NCBI RefSeq assembly: GCF_021389975.1
Contig: NZ_CP089981.1
Span: 5,357,501 to 5,421,500, forward strand
Origin: Fulvivirga ulvae
GTDB taxonomy: Bacteria > Bacteroidota > Bacteroidia > Cytophagales > Cyclobacteriaceae
Reading direction: 5' to 3'
Length of the DNA stretch: 64,000 bases
Positions 16,895 through 27,217 of the stretch are shown here, one piece after another; position 1 is the first letter of the stretch, and each line of letters opens with the position of its first letter. The notes below the pieces were generated by a model, which saw only the letters and a list, made by a program, of their open reading frames with translations, had not been told where the DNA came from and made no database searches. The translations under genes were made by a program, and so were the position numbers.

Positions 16895-19800
16895 ATGATA
16901 TATTTCAGCAAGCGAATCATTTTTTTTATCGCCGTTACGCTCTCAGCCATAAGCACGGCAAAAGCACAGGCCCCTTTTATCACCACCTGGAAAACCGATA
17001 ATCACGGAGTTTCCAATGGCACCTCGATCTATTTAAAGCTTGGAGCAGGTTCGTTCAACTATGATGTGGATTGGGACAATGATGGTGTGTACGACGAATT
17101 TGGCCTTACCGGTGAGGTTACTCATGATTTTGGCGTGGCAGGCACCTATACGATCAGGATCAAAGGTGATTTCCCCTATATCCGCTTCGAGCATGGCGGA
17201 GATAAAGAGAAGCTTCTGGATATTGTGCAATGGGGTGATATAGAGTGGAAAAACATGCTGGAGGCTTTTGATGGCTGCATCAACATGACCATTTCGGCCA
17301 CTGATGCTCCCGACCTTTCCCAGGTTACCAGTACTCAGGGTATGTTTCTCAATTGCCAAAGCATGAATACCAACCTTAATCATTGGGACGTAAGCAATAT
17401 CATCACCATGGGAGGTATGTTTCACAATTGCTTTTCATTTGATCAACCCTTGAATAACTGGAATGTTGGAAATGTCACGCGTTTTGAAAACATGTTTCTA
17501 AATGCCATCTCTTTCAATCAGGATTTGAGTAGCTGGAATACCGGTTCGGCTGCAAGTATGGGTGCTATGTTTAAAGGGGCCACCTTATTCGATGGAAATA
17601 TTTCAACCTGGGATGTGCTGGAAGTAACCAATATGGCTTCTATGTTTGAGTCCGCCACCAGTTTCAAGCAGGATATAAGTACATGGGATGTTGACAATGT
17701 CTTGTCCATGAACTACATGTTTAGTAATGCTGATGCTTTTAATGGCGACTTAAGTACCTGGAATGTCAGCAAGGTACAAAGCATGAGGGGCATGTTCAGT
17801 CATACCGATATTTATAACCAGCCGCTGGAGGCATGGAATGTAGGGGCTGTTACTGATATGAGAGAGATGTTCTTTGCAGCCCAGGCTTTTAACCGGCCTT
17901 TGGATGCGTGGAATGTAGGTAAAGTTACTGATATGTCCGTAATGTTCAGGCAGGCAAAAGTCTTCAACCAGCACCTCGACAGCTGGAATGTAATTAATGT
18001 ACAGAGCATGGCATCTATGTTTAAGGAAACGCCGGTATTTAATGGCAATATTTCTTCGTGGAATGTGGGTAATGTTACTAATATGGCCGGTATGTTTAGC
18101 TATACAGCTGTGTTTAATCAGAATCTTGGCAGCTGGAATACAGGCAAAGTTGCCAATACCAGCGAGATGTTTCGCAGTGCCGCTTCCTTTAATCACGACA
18201 TCTCCGGGTGGGATGTGAGCAGTGATACCACCATGAATGCCATGTTTATGAATGCGGGCATATTTGATCAGAATATCGGCTCGTGGGAGGTAAGCAAGGT
18301 TGCAGATATGGGTAATATGTTTGCCAATGTTACCCTTTCAACTTCCAACTATGACGCCCTCCTCAACGGCTGGAATGAATGGCCACTTCAAAGCAGTGTA
18401 CCATTCCATGGCGGAAACAGTAAATATTGCGCCGGAGCAAGCGCACGTGCAAATATGATAGCCGCCGATGGATGGACAATCACGGACGGTGGCGGTGACG
18501 ATGCGACTCCACCGGTGATAGTTTGCATGAATATCACCGTGCCTCTCGATGGCTTAGGGAACGCCACCATTACCGCTGATATGCTGGATGGTGGTGCTAC
18601 GGATGATTGCTCCGTTACCAGCGATCTTACCTTCGGTATATCTCAGGAAACATTTGATTGCTCGGATATCGGGAATACCACAGTTACGTTAACAGTTACC
18701 GATTTGGCAGGCAATAGCTCTGTCTGCAACGCTACCGTAATTGTGGAAGCCCCTGCCGTATCCATAACCAATTGCCCGGCCGATATAAGCATAGCCGCAC
18801 CTGGCTGCTCTGCTGTGGCCAGCTGGACCGCTCCGATAATAAGCTGTGGCAGCGCACTTTCATCTACACACAGCAGTGGTGATGCTTTTCCCCCGGGTAC
18901 AACTACTGTGACTTATACAGGCACACACCCTGATGGAAGTACAACAGTATGTAGTTTTGATGTAACCGTGACAGGAGGAATGAATGCCTCGCTCATCACC
19001 ACTTCCAATACTTCATGCTATGGAGCGTATGACGGACAAGCCTTTATTTCAGTATCCGGAGGTTCTGCACCTTACGTTTTCGACTGGGATGTTGATGGCA
19101 CCGGGGATTTTGATGATGCCCAGGACCAATCCGGGTTGCCATCGGGCGATAATACAGTCACGGTACGAGATACCGGTGGTTGTGAGTTTTCTCTGGTTAT
19201 AAATATCGGGTATGATCCACTACAGATTTTTAACTGTCCATCGGATATCACCGCCATAACCAGCACAACCGGTTGCCAGGCTACCGTCGGCTGGGCGGCA
19301 CCTGCTACCAGTTGTACAGGTACTACCATTACTGCCACCCATAACCCCGGTGATGCATTTGGCATAGGTACTACTACAGTTACCTACACAGCAAGCAATG
19401 CAATAGGAGAGACCACAACCTGCAGTTTTCAGGTAGCCGTAACCAACGGGTTGGCCATTGAAACAGATACCCTGGGCCACCCGCTTTGCTATCAGTCTCA
19501 AACCGGCTTTATTAAAACCACGGTTTCAGGCGGAATTTCTCCGTACCAGTACCAATGGATGGACGAATCCGGCAACAATTTATCTGCTGATAAAGATTTG
19601 TATGCATTGGTAGCGGGTGTCTATACACTTTCTGCCACTGATGCTTTAGGTTGTGCTGAGGAACTGGCCATCACGCTTACAGACCCTGAGGCATTGGCTT
19701 TACAGACCGAAATTACCACCTCAGAAGAGTCAGGTAATAAAATGATAGACCTCATGGTACAGGGAGGAAAGTCCCCTTACGATTATACATGGTCACATGA

Positions 19801-20176
19801 CAGTACCTATGCCATAAGCAGCTCAGAGGATATTGAGATTTTCGAAACAGGTACATATACTGTAGAGGTAACAGACACCAACGGCTGCCGGCAAGCCACG
19901 AGTACAGCCATTGGCCCGGAGCAATTAGCCTGCGACAACCTTGGCTTCCAGGTGTTTCCCAACCCGAGCGACGGTATCTTTAACCTTACCTTTACCACAT
20001 GCGTTGATGTTGCCCTCGTTGAAATATTTGATATGACGGGAAAAAGAATCCTTTATCAACAAACATCCAGGTTGGACAACAGGGTGGATATTGCTGGCGT
20101 GGCCCGCGGGCAATACGTGGTGAGGATCTCTATGAACGGAAAAAGCAGAGGCTACCTGATAGAAATTATGAAATAA
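16895..20176 (+). CDS. BspA-type repeat surface protein with HYR and SprB repeats, T9SS cargo
   Basis: A 1093-residue exported protein. Signal peptide ending STAKAQA; then about 15 BspA-like (DUF285) repeats of about 24 residues with the pattern WNVGNVTNMAGMF-x5-FNQ (roughly residues 115-500). Two HYR-type modules (NCPADISIAAPGC and NCPSDITAITSTTGC starts) and three SprB-type modules (GGSAPYVFDWD, GGISPYQYQW, GGKSPYDYTW) alternate after residue 540. The last 75 residues form a type A T9SS sorting domain (FQVFPNPSDGIFNL to RGYLIEIMK). Domains like these occur in adhesins and gliding proteins, so a cell-surface adhesive role is likely. It sits 207 bp behind the precursor peptide gene on the same strand. 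Confidence 0.92.
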   Translation: MIYFSKRIIFFIAVTLSAISTAKAQAPFITTWKTDNHGVSNGTSIYLKLGAGSFNYDVDWDNDGVYDEFGLTGEVTHDFGVAGTYTIRIKGDFPYIRFEHGGDKEKLLDIVQWGDIEWKNMLEAFDGCINMTISATDAPDLSQVTSTQGMFLNCQSMNTNLNHWDVSNIITMGGMFHNCFSFDQPLNNWNVGNVTRFENMFLNAISFNQDLSSWNTGSAASMGAMFKGATLFDGNISTWDVLEVTNMASMFESATSFKQDISTWDVDNVLSMNYMFSNADAFNGDLSTWNVSKVQSMRGMFSHTDIYNQPLEAWNVGAVTDMREMFFAAQAFNRPLDAWNVGKVTDMSVMFRQAKVFNQHLDSWNVINVQSMASMFKETPVFNGNISSWNVGNVTNMAGMFSYTAVFNQNLGSWNTGKVANTSEMFRSAASFNHDISGWDVSSDTTMNAMFMNAGIFDQNIGSWEVSKVADMGNMFANVTLSTSNYDALLNGWNEWPLQSSVPFHGGNSKYCAGASARANMIAADGWTITDGGGDDATPPVIVCMNITVPLDGLGNATITADMLDGGATDDCSVTSDLTFGISQETFDCSDIGNTTVTLTVTDLAGNSSVCNATVIVEAPAVSITNCPADISIAAPGCSAVASWTAPIISCGSALSSTHSSGDAFPPGTTTVTYTGTHPDGSTTVCSFDVTVTGGMNASLITTSNTSCYGAYDGQAFISVSGGSAPYVFDWDVDGTGDFDDAQDQSGLPSGDNTVTVRDTGGCEFSLVINIGYDPLQIFNCPSDITAITSTTGCQATVGWAAPATSCTGTTITATHNPGDAFGIGTTTVTYTASNAIGETTTCSFQVAVTNGLAIETDTLGHPLCYQSQTGFIKTTVSGGISPYQYQWMDESGNNLSADKDLYALVAGVYTLSATDALGCAEELAITLTDPEALALQTEITTSEESGNKMIDLMVQGGKSPYDYTWSHDSTYAISSSEDIEIFETGTYTVEVTDTNGCRQATSTAIGPEQLACDNLGFQVFPNPSDGIFNLTFTTCVDVALVEIFDMTGKRILYQQTSRLDNRVDIAGVARGQYVVRISMNGKSRGYLIEIMK

Positions 20177-20312
20177 GGACTGAATAACAGTATAAAGATC
20201 CGAAGCAAAGAATATCGGGAATATTCGAACATATTTATAATTCTGCATTTGGGAAAGAGCAAGCATGGACAATCGCCTAAACCGGAAGTACTTTCAATAT
20301 TTCTCTATTTAC

Positions 20313-21011
20313 TCAAACCCACTTCCCCCTCAAATCCTTATACTTCGTTCTCCCGATAGGGATATTCTCTCCATTTTTTAGCTCAGCGATATATTTACTG
20401 CCCGGCTTTACCATAATCTCTGTTACTTCAGACATTTTCACCAGGTACGATTTATGAATACGCTCAAAGCTATGTAACAGCAGCTGTTCCAGCTTTTCGA
20501 GTGATTTGTCATGCAGCTCTTTGGTTCCGTCTGCAAGATGGAGCTCTGTATAGGCTCCTGCACCTTTACAGTAAAGTAAATCTTCAATGCGTATGAGTTG
20601 TATTCTCCCTCTTTTTTTAATCGCTAAAAGCTTAACGTGGTGGGTTCCTGTTTTTTCTTTTGCAATAGCCCGGTTAAAGGCCTGCTCCAGCCTCTCCCGG
20701 TTAAAGGGTTTAGGTACAAAGTCTAAAACTCCATATTCAAATGCAGGAATAGCCTGGTCTTTATGCGCAGAAATAATGATAGTGTGAAATGATTCCGAAA
20801 CCGCGGTGCCAAGGATATCAAAGCCATTGTCACCATTAAGGTTCAAATCCAGCAGCAACAAATCCAACGGGTTGTTTTTAATAAACTCTAAAGCCTCAGG
20901 AAGCGAATCTGCATGCTTTAACGAATCCAATTCATTACCAAAAGTATCCTGAGCCATACGTTCAATTCGCCTGGCTATTCTTGCTTCGTCTTCAACAATT
21001 AAGATATTCAT
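20313..21011 (-). CDS. LytTR family response regulator
   Basis: A 232-residue response regulator: receiver domain (acidic pocket EDE at 7-9, phospho-acceptor Asp55 in LLLLDLNL, KPFNRERL Lys switch near 101) followed by a LytTR DNA-binding domain (KKRGRIQLIRIEDLLYC, then HKSYLVK, IPIGRTKY). It is 4 bp downstream of the sensor kinase at 21016, so the pair is one operon and a cognate two-component system. Confidence 0.93.
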   Translation of the reverse strand: MNILIVEDEARIARRIERMAQDTFGNELDSLKHADSLPEALEFIKNNPLDLLLLDLNLNGDNGFDILGTAVSESFHTIIISAHKDQAIPAFEYGVLDFVPKPFNRERLEQAFNRAIAKEKTGTHHVKLLAIKKRGRIQLIRIEDLLYCKGAGAYTELHLADGTKELHDKSLEKLEQLLLHSFERIHKSYLVKMSEVTEIMVKPGSKYIAELKNGENIPIGRTKYKDLRGKWV

Positions 21012-21015
21012 ATCC

Positions 21016-22701
21016 TTAACAATATACTTTTATCTTATTTTCCCAACCATCAGGGGTAGCCTTGGAAGTAAAATCCCATCGGGAGTGGTAGCTTTCGGTA
21101 AGTCGGGCCCTGATATACTTCAACCCTGTCCCTTCTGCTTTATTGCCAGCTCCCGGTCTCACACCGGCAGCAAACGTTAGAAAAGTATAACACTTGCATT
21201 TACCATCCGACTCATAAACCAGCTTAAATTTAATGCTGTTATCCTCTCTCGGCAAGCTATGCGTGATTCCGTTTTCTAAAAGCGTGTGAAGTATTGCAGG
21301 CGGTATTTTTTGCTGCGGGTCTATGCCTTCCTCTTCCCAGTAATAACGCATTTCTTTCCGGTATTCCATAATCTCAAGGTGAGTGCGGCAAAGTTCAATC
21401 TCCTGAGCAACGGGTATCAGTGTTTGATCTTCGATCTGGTTAAAGAGGTCAAACTCTTTAGCCAATGCTTCTATAAACAAAACGCCCTTCTTTGGCGACT
21501 CTTCCACCCAATCAATCAGTGAGGTGAGCGTATTCAAAAGGAAATGGGGTTGAATATTCTTTTTTAGCAGTTCCAGCCGTAGACGGGTGGATTGAACCAG
21601 TGAGTTTTCGTATGCCAGGCGCTGAGCTTTAATGTTAAGTGATAGCAGATACAACATACCTATCAGAATAAGCCCTAAACCAGTATACAGGCTAATGACA
21701 AAACCGGAGGCCATAAATATTACCATGGATAAAAGTAGTGTCACAAGAACAAGCCGTGCACCTCTTACCTTTTTATAAGCTCCATACGATACTACGCCAA
21801 AAGAAAAACACCACATACTCAATACCATACCGACAGCCCTGAAATCAAAGGCATGATGTTTTATGAAAAAAATGAAAATGAGTACCCCAGCGTACAGGGT
21901 CAGTAACAATCGTAGCCTTGGATACGGAAACTGTATGGAGAAATAGAAAGGAATCAAAAATGAAATACCCAACAAAAACAAGCTAATGATTTGTAACCTT
22001 ATAACATGGTACCGGTAATGAATGGGGAAGTAATATTCGCTAAATACTGTCAATACAAGTGAAAAAACAAGAAAACAACAAATACTAAAAATGAGCGTGG
22101 GGTATTCATTCTTGTTATTCATAAACAGAAACAAAAAATAAAATGAGATGATAAGAAATGCTCCCGCAAAAATGTGCATATAGGAAGTTTCGATGAGCCG
22201 GTCGGTCAACAGATCGTCATAGTGATCTATGTCTAAGCTCCATATGCCTGCATGATCGGGGAAATAATAAAGACTGGCACGTATAGCCAGAACATGTTCG
22301 CCCTCTGCTGTCAGATGCTCGGGAATGCTAAAAGTGGCCCACAGTTTACCTTCAGGCGCCAATTTGGCTTCTTGTCCGGGGTTCCCGTTTTTTCCAATCA
22401 AAACCCCATCCCAAAAAACCTCATACTCCCCATAGACTTCTAACTGAAGCCCATAGGGGTGCAATGATTCCGGGGATTTTAAAATATCAATTTTGGTCCT
22501 GGACCAGAAAACCCTGCCATCCTCAACAGTTGCCAGGTATTTGTTCCAGCCCTGATCATTCAAGCTTTTAGCCGCCCACTCCTGTCGGTCTCCTGTTTTA
22601 AACAGGGTTACATGCTCCTCATAAACAGTACCTTTCGAGCAGGAAGTAGCAAATAGTGCCATGAGTACCAGGAGAGTGGCAGGTAAAGATCTTAAATTCA
22701 T
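21016..22701 (-). CDS. LytS-like sensor histidine kinase with 7TM region
   Basis: A 561-residue sensor. The N-terminus is a lipoprotein-like signal (LFATSCS). A periplasmic beta-sandwich of 7TMR-DISM type (about 25-170) precedes seven membrane helices (about 175-350). The kinase part is of the His_kinase (LytS) type, with QPHFLLNTL as phospho-acceptor His box and LLENGITHSLP as N box of the ATPase domain. The G box is weak: GAGNKAEGTGLKYIRARL. It is coupled to the LytTR regulator 4 bp downstream. Ligand unknown; carbohydrate-like ligands are suspected for such sensors. Confidence 0.9.
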   Translation of the reverse strand: MNLRSLPATLLVLMALFATSCSKGTVYEEHVTLFKTGDRQEWAAKSLNDQGWNKYLATVEDGRVFWSRTKIDILKSPESLHPYGLQLEVYGEYEVFWDGVLIGKNGNPGQEAKLAPEGKLWATFSIPEHLTAEGEHVLAIRASLYYFPDHAGIWSLDIDHYDDLLTDRLIETSYMHIFAGAFLIISFYFLFLFMNNKNEYPTLIFSICCFLVFSLVLTVFSEYYFPIHYRYHVIRLQIISLFLLGISFLIPFYFSIQFPYPRLRLLLTLYAGVLIFIFFIKHHAFDFRAVGMVLSMWCFSFGVVSYGAYKKVRGARLVLVTLLLSMVIFMASGFVISLYTGLGLILIGMLYLLSLNIKAQRLAYENSLVQSTRLRLELLKKNIQPHFLLNTLTSLIDWVEESPKKGVLFIEALAKEFDLFNQIEDQTLIPVAQEIELCRTHLEIMEYRKEMRYYWEEEGIDPQQKIPPAILHTLLENGITHSLPREDNSIKFKLVYESDGKCKCYTFLTFAAGVRPGAGNKAEGTGLKYIRARLTESYHSRWDFTSKATPDGWENKIKVYC

Positions 22702-22932
22702 TGATGGCCAATTTTATAGCTGCAATCTAACCATTATTAAATGGCTTTGGTAGCAGTTCATTAATGTATAGAGCAGTTGGCTCAATTTAAGTTGGATAGA
22801 TAGCTGTTAAAAACCAGTTTCACACAACATAACTAACAAACCCATTTAAATAAGATGTTTTTCAGCTACAGCCAACACCAGGTGATTCCTGTAAGTTTTC
22901 CAGCGCGGTATATCAGATCCGTCAACAATAGA

Positions 22933-23823
22933 ATGACCATGAAGAGTACAACACTGCTACTATTTGCAAACCTGATAGCTTTAACGACTACAGTATTTGC
23001 TCAGACAAATGATGTAAATGATTCCAATTTCGTACACTTAGAAGGTCCCTATCTGGGTCAAAAACCACCCGGTTTAACGCCTGAGCCCTTTGCCCCCGGC
23101 ATTGTCACGACAGACCGATGGGAAGTTAGCGGTGTATTCACACCTGACTTGCAAGAGTTTTTTTTCATCAGAGAAGGAGAAGAAAGCCAAGTGCAGGAAA
23201 TTGTAGCTATCAAAAATACAAATAACCGATGGCACGAGTCGGTTTTATCTCCCAGAGAGGGTACACCCTTTATCGCTCCTGATGGCAAAACCTTGCATTT
23301 GGGCACGTGGTACAGGGAGCGCACCGCAACGGGATGGTCAGAGAAAAAGAGCCTGGGGGCACCCTTTAAAGATCTGCCGATCATGCGCCTTACTACTTCG
23401 GCTAAAGGCACCTACTTTTTTGATGAGTTTAAATCAGATTACACCGGCGACATTAGATACTCACGATTAGTGGATGGAAAATATGAAAAACCGAAATTGC
23501 TGAACAAAAAGATCAATGGAGGAAAAAGCTTTCATCCCTTCATCGCACCCGATGAGTCCTACCTCATATTTGATGGTAAGCGAGAAGGTGGATATGGCAA
23601 TTCCGACATCTATATCAGTTTTAAACAACAGGATGGCTCCTGGGGTGAGCCTGTGAATATGGGCGGGGAGATCAACACGGCCGCCTGGGAAGCAGTGGCC
23701 TGCGTTACTCCAGATGGAAAGTACCTTTTCTTCAACAGGAATATAGGCTCAGACAATTATGAAAATGTGGATATATTCTGGGTAGATGCACAGATCATCG
23801 AAAATCTCAGACCCACGCGATAA
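22933..23823 (+). CDS. Exported PD40 (WD40-like) beta-propeller protein
   Basis: 296 residues from the ATG at 22933; an upstream ATG at 22855 would put 26 residues in front of the signal peptide (STTLLLFANLIALTTTVFAQ) and is not preferred. The mature part has TolB/PD40 repeats: FIAPDGKTLHLGTW, FIAPDESYLIFDGKREGG followed by SDIYISF, and CVTPDGKYLFFNR. Such propellers occur in Bacteroidota periplasmic or secreted proteins with unknown partners. It stands alone, divergent from the two-component operon and followed by a noncoding repeat array. Confidence 0.85.
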   Translation: MTMKSTTLLLFANLIALTTTVFAQTNDVNDSNFVHLEGPYLGQKPPGLTPEPFAPGIVTTDRWEVSGVFTPDLQEFFFIREGEESQVQEIVAIKNTNNRWHESVLSPREGTPFIAPDGKTLHLGTWYRERTATGWSEKKSLGAPFKDLPIMRLTTSAKGTYFFDEFKSDYTGDIRYSRLVDGKYEKPKLLNKKINGGKSFHPFIAPDESYLIFDGKREGGYGNSDIYISFKQQDGSWGEPVNMGGEINTAAWEAVACVTPDGKYLFFNRNIGSDNYENVDIFWVDAQIIENLRPTR

Positions 23824-23853
23824 AAAACCACCAGGGTTAATTTCGGTTATGCT

Positions 23854-25392
23854 GGTTTTATTGTTTTTAATAATTACTACAACTACACAAGCCCCACGTC
23901 ATTCCGGAATTTTCGCAGTGTAGCGGAGAAAATATCCGGAATCCCCACATACGGGGGCAGAGACCGATGATTGCGCAATCGAGTGAAAGGCGCCGGGTCC
24001 TCTGCGAGAGACATCGGCTGGGAGGTGGTTATTAAGTAGGGAGTCGGAAGACCGAAGTGATCTTTCATTACGGCTAGAGTTATCAGTGAATGGTAAGGGG
24101 TGATCGGTAAACGGGGTGTTAAAGAATTAGAATTTTACATATTTCTACTCACCACTATCCCCTCGAGGGGATAATAGGGGTGTTTTCAGGCAGTCAAAGT
24201 TTTGGCAGCGCCTTGATCCGGGGGATCCTGAATATTTTCCATAAGGTTTATCTTATATTTTGGAATGCAAGATGGAAAATTTCAGGATGACGGTTAGGAT
24301 GGTTTTATTGTTTTTAATAATTACTACAACTACACAAGCCCCACGTCATTCCGGAATTTTCGCAGTGTAGCGGAGAAAATATCCGGAATCCCCATGAACG
24401 GGGGCAGAGGCCGATAATTACGCAATCACCTGAATGGCGCTGGGTCCTCTGCGAGAGACATCGGCTGGGAGGTAGTTATTAAGTAGGGAGTCGGAAGACC
24501 GAAGACCGAAGTGATCTTTCATTATGGCTAGAGTTATCAGTGAACGGTAAGGGGTGAACGGTAAACGGGGTGTTAAAGAACTAGAATTTTATATATTTCT
24601 ACACACTACTATCCCCTTGAGGGGATTATAGGGGTGTTTCAAACAGTCAAGGTTTTGGCAGCGCCTTGATCCGGGGGATCCTGAATATTTTCCATAAGGT
24701 TTATCTTATATTTTGGAGTACAAGATGGAAAATTTCAGGATGACGGTTAGGGTGGTTTTATTGTTTTTAATAATTACTACAACTACACAAGCCCCACGTC
24801 ATTCCGGAATTTTCGCAGTCTAGCGGAGAAAATATCCGGAATCCCCACGAACGGGGGCAGAGGCCGATGATTGCGCAATCAAGTGAAAGGCGCCGGGTCC
24901 TCTGCGAGAGGCATCGGCTGGGAGGTAGTTATTAAGTAGGGAGTCGGAAGACCGAAGACAGAAGTGATCTTTCATTATGGCTAGAGTTATCAGTGAACGG
25001 TAAGGGGTGAACGGTAAACGGGGTGTTAAAGAATTAGAATTTTATATATTTCTACACACTACTATCCCCTTGAGGGGATTATAGGGGTGTTTCAAACAGT
25101 CAAGGTTTTGGCAGCGCCTTGATCCGGGGGATCCTGAATATTTTCCATAAGGTTTATCTTATATTTTGGAGTACAAGATGGAAAATTTCAGGATGACGGT
25201 TAGGGTGGTTTTATTGTTTTTAATAATTACTACAACTACACAAGCCCCACGTCATTCCGGAATTTTCGCAGTGTAGCGGAGAAAATATCCGGAATCCCCA
25301 TGAACGGGGGCAGAGGCCGATGATTGCGCAATCGAGTGAAAAAAGCCGGGTCCTCTGCGAGAGACATCAGCTGGGAAGCAGTTATTAAAAGC
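23854..25392. repeat. 3.4 tandem copies of a ~450-bp hairpin-rich unit
   Basis: Copies begin with GGTTTTATTG at 23854, 24301, 24754 and 25207 (periods 447, 453, 453); the fourth stops near 25392. The copies are nearly identical; copy 1 lacks a short AGACCGA-type duplication seen in copies 2 and 3. Each full unit holds three inverted repeats, shown here for copy 1: ATTCCGGA...TCCGGAAT (23901-23942), the perfect palindrome ATCCCCTCGAGGGGAT (24157-24172), and ATCCTGAA...TTCAGGAT with paired ATTTTCCAT/ATGGAAAAT (24225-24288). No credible coding frame. It fills the whole gap between the PD40 gene and the sigma factor gene. Confidence 0.9.
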
Positions 25393-25418
25393 AAACAATA
25401 AAGAAAATACTATCCACC

Positions 25419-25449
25419 TGTCACGCTTTTAACCCCTTAATTGTCTTAG
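25419..25449 (+). promoter_or_regulatory. Predicted ECF41-type promoter, sigma gene
   Basis: TGTCACG (25419-25425), a 17-nt spacer and GTCTTAG (25443-25449), 23 bp before the sigma factor ATG. The same boxes with the same spacing precede the AhpD-like gene at 27218-27248. ECF41 promoters are known to have a TGTCA-type -35 and a CGTC-like -10, which this resembles; the sigma factor probably controls itself. Confidence 0.65.
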
Positions 25450-25471
25450 CTTAAACATAAATTAATCTTTC

Positions 25472-26305
25472 ATGACAGATTATCAAAAGTTGCTCTTTCC
25501 CTATGCTTATAATATCCTTGGTTCTTCCGAGGATGCCAGAGATGCTATACAGGAAGTAATATTCAGGTTTACAGCAAAAAAATTAACCCCGGATGATCAG
25601 AAAAATTACCTGATCCGGGGAGTGATCAATGAATCCATTAATCTCAAAAAGAAAAAGTCCCGAATACATGAAACAGACAACTGGCTACCCGAACCCATTG
25701 CCACGGACAAATCGGACCTGGCACTGGAACTCAACGAACTTGTTTCCTATTCCATACTGATCCTGCTGGAAAAACTCAATCCAAAAGAACGTGCCGTATT
25801 TATTCTTAAAGAAGCCTTTGCCTACACCCATCCGGAAATAGCCGAGGTACTGTCTGTAAGCGTGGAAGCCTCACGAAAACTCCTTAGCCGTGCTCACCAA
25901 AAGATAGGACAACCGGCCAAAGCTGCAATAAAGCGGCAAGAGCATGCAGATGTATTGGAGAAATTTGTTTCAGCTATTCAAAACAAAGATCTGGACAGGC
26001 TGCACGACATCTTATCAGACGATATTGCCTTTACCGCAGATGGAGGGGATAAAGTCCAGGTGTTGAAAAAATACTGCAAGGGCAAAGTACAGGTGGCAGA
26101 TTTGTTACTCCTTGTTTACCAGACTTATCAAACCGATTATACAATTGCCGGTACCTGGATCAACCATCATCCTGCATTGATATATTCCTACAAAGGCAAA
26201 GTAATGACCTGCCAGGTGTTCCATATTGGTGACAACAGCCAGATCATAAGCATCAACACGGTAGTTGATCCTGATAAACTGAAGAATCTTTCTGTCAATG
26301 GATAA
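25472..26305 (+). CDS. ECF41/SigJ-like RNA polymerase sigma factor
   Basis: A 277-residue ECF sigma factor with sigma2 (FPYAYNILGSSEDARDAIQE, about 9-28) and sigma4 (LNPKERAVFILKEAFAYTHP, HTH near 125-150) followed by a C-terminal extension of about 110 residues of SnoaL/NTF2-like type (VLEKFVSAIQNKDLDRLHDI). That layout defines the ECF41 (SigJ-type) group, where the extension modulates activity in place of an anti-sigma factor. ECF41 genes are typically next to carboxymuconolactone decarboxylase/AhpD genes, as here (27265). It overlaps the DMT transporter gene by 8 bp. Confidence 0.93.
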   Translation: MTDYQKLLFPYAYNILGSSEDARDAIQEVIFRFTAKKLTPDDQKNYLIRGVINESINLKKKKSRIHETDNWLPEPIATDKSDLALELNELVSYSILILLEKLNPKERAVFILKEAFAYTHPEIAEVLSVSVEASRKLLSRAHQKIGQPAKAAIKRQEHADVLEKFVSAIQNKDLDRLHDILSDDIAFTADGGDKVQVLKKYCKGKVQVADLLLLVYQTYQTDYTIAGTWINHHPALIYSYKGKVMTCQVFHIGDNSQIISINTVVDPDKLKNLSVNG

Positions 26306-27215
26306 AAAATTGTGGATCGGTTCTATACAGGTAATGGTAGGGGCGATGAGTTACGGGGTATTGGCCACTCTGGTACGCCTCGCATACGACGATGGATATA
26401 GCACCGCAGAAGTCACCTTTGCTCAGTATGCTGTTGGTTTTATGGTACTGGGATTGATTTACGCACGGGAAAGAATACAATCTACTAAGCAGATCACTGC
26501 CGGCCTGGCCAACAGACGACCCTACTGGAAATTGCTTTTAGGAGGAAGTACGATGGGGTTGACCGGCGTATTTTACTATTTTTCAGTTAGTTATCTTCCT
26601 GTCTCTTTGTGTGTTGTTTTCCTGATGCAAAGTATCTGGATGGGGGTGTTTCTGGATGCAGCTATTTTTAAAAAATTCCCATCGGTCATCAAGTTATTGG
26701 CATGCTTTATCGTATTGAGCGGAACGGTACTGGCAACAGGAGCATGGTCAGAAAGCACGGGACCGCATCCATTGGGAGTCATGTGGGGTATACTGGCTGC
26801 ACTTATGATGACTATTGCCTTGATGGTCTGTAATAATACAGCACTGGAGCTCAGCACTGCCACCCGAAGCTTTTTCATCATGCTTGGTTCTTTTGTTGCG
26901 GTGGTTTTAGTTGGTTTGCCATCACTGCTGTCTGCTTTCAATCCTGATATATTTTTATCCTGGGGGATAGTGCTTGCTTTGTTTGGAACAGTCATTCCCC
27001 CGTTTCTGTACAGTGCAGGGTTTCCCCGAACAGGTATCGGGCTTGGGTCTATATTAATTTCTGTTGAGATTCCGGTTTCCGTCAGTTTAGCGGCCATTGT
27101 ATTGCACGAGAAGGTTTCACACCTCCAATGGACAGGCATAGCCATGATCATTGGTGCGGTTGTATTGCTCAACTACAGGCTTGTGTACCAATCATTTGCC
27201 ATAAAAAAACAATAA
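26298..27215 (+). CDS. DMT superfamily (EamA) transporter
   Basis: A 305-residue inner-membrane protein with about ten hydrophobic helices in two EamA halves (first: MVGAMSYGVLATLVRLAY; second: LGVMWGILAALMMTIAL onward; end: WTGIAMIIGAVVLLNYRLVY). DMT exporters move metabolites or drugs out of the cell. It begins inside the sigma gene's last codons (8-bp overlap), so it is co-transcribed with it and likely under ECF41 control. Substrate unknown. Confidence 0.88.
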   Translation: MDKKLWIGSIQVMVGAMSYGVLATLVRLAYDDGYSTAEVTFAQYAVGFMVLGLIYARERIQSTKQITAGLANRRPYWKLLLGGSTMGLTGVFYYFSVSYLPVSLCVVFLMQSIWMGVFLDAAIFKKFPSVIKLLACFIVLSGTVLATGAWSESTGPHPLGVMWGILAALMMTIALMVCNNTALELSTATRSFFIMLGSFVAVVLVGLPSLLSAFNPDIFLSWGIVLALFGTVIPPFLYSAGFPRTGIGLGSILISVEIPVSVSLAAIVLHEKVSHLQWTGIAMIIGAVVLLNYRLVYQSFAIKKQ

Positions 27216-27217
27216 TC

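Noticed and set aside
20313..22701. LytS/LytTR pair considered as control for the peptide/adhesin genes
   Set aside because: It is merely downstream; no shared operator was seen, so no link is claimed.
23854..25392. Tandem array considered as a CRISPR or insertion sequence
   Set aside because: Units are ~450 bp with no spacers of CRISPR size, no cas genes, and no transposase frame.
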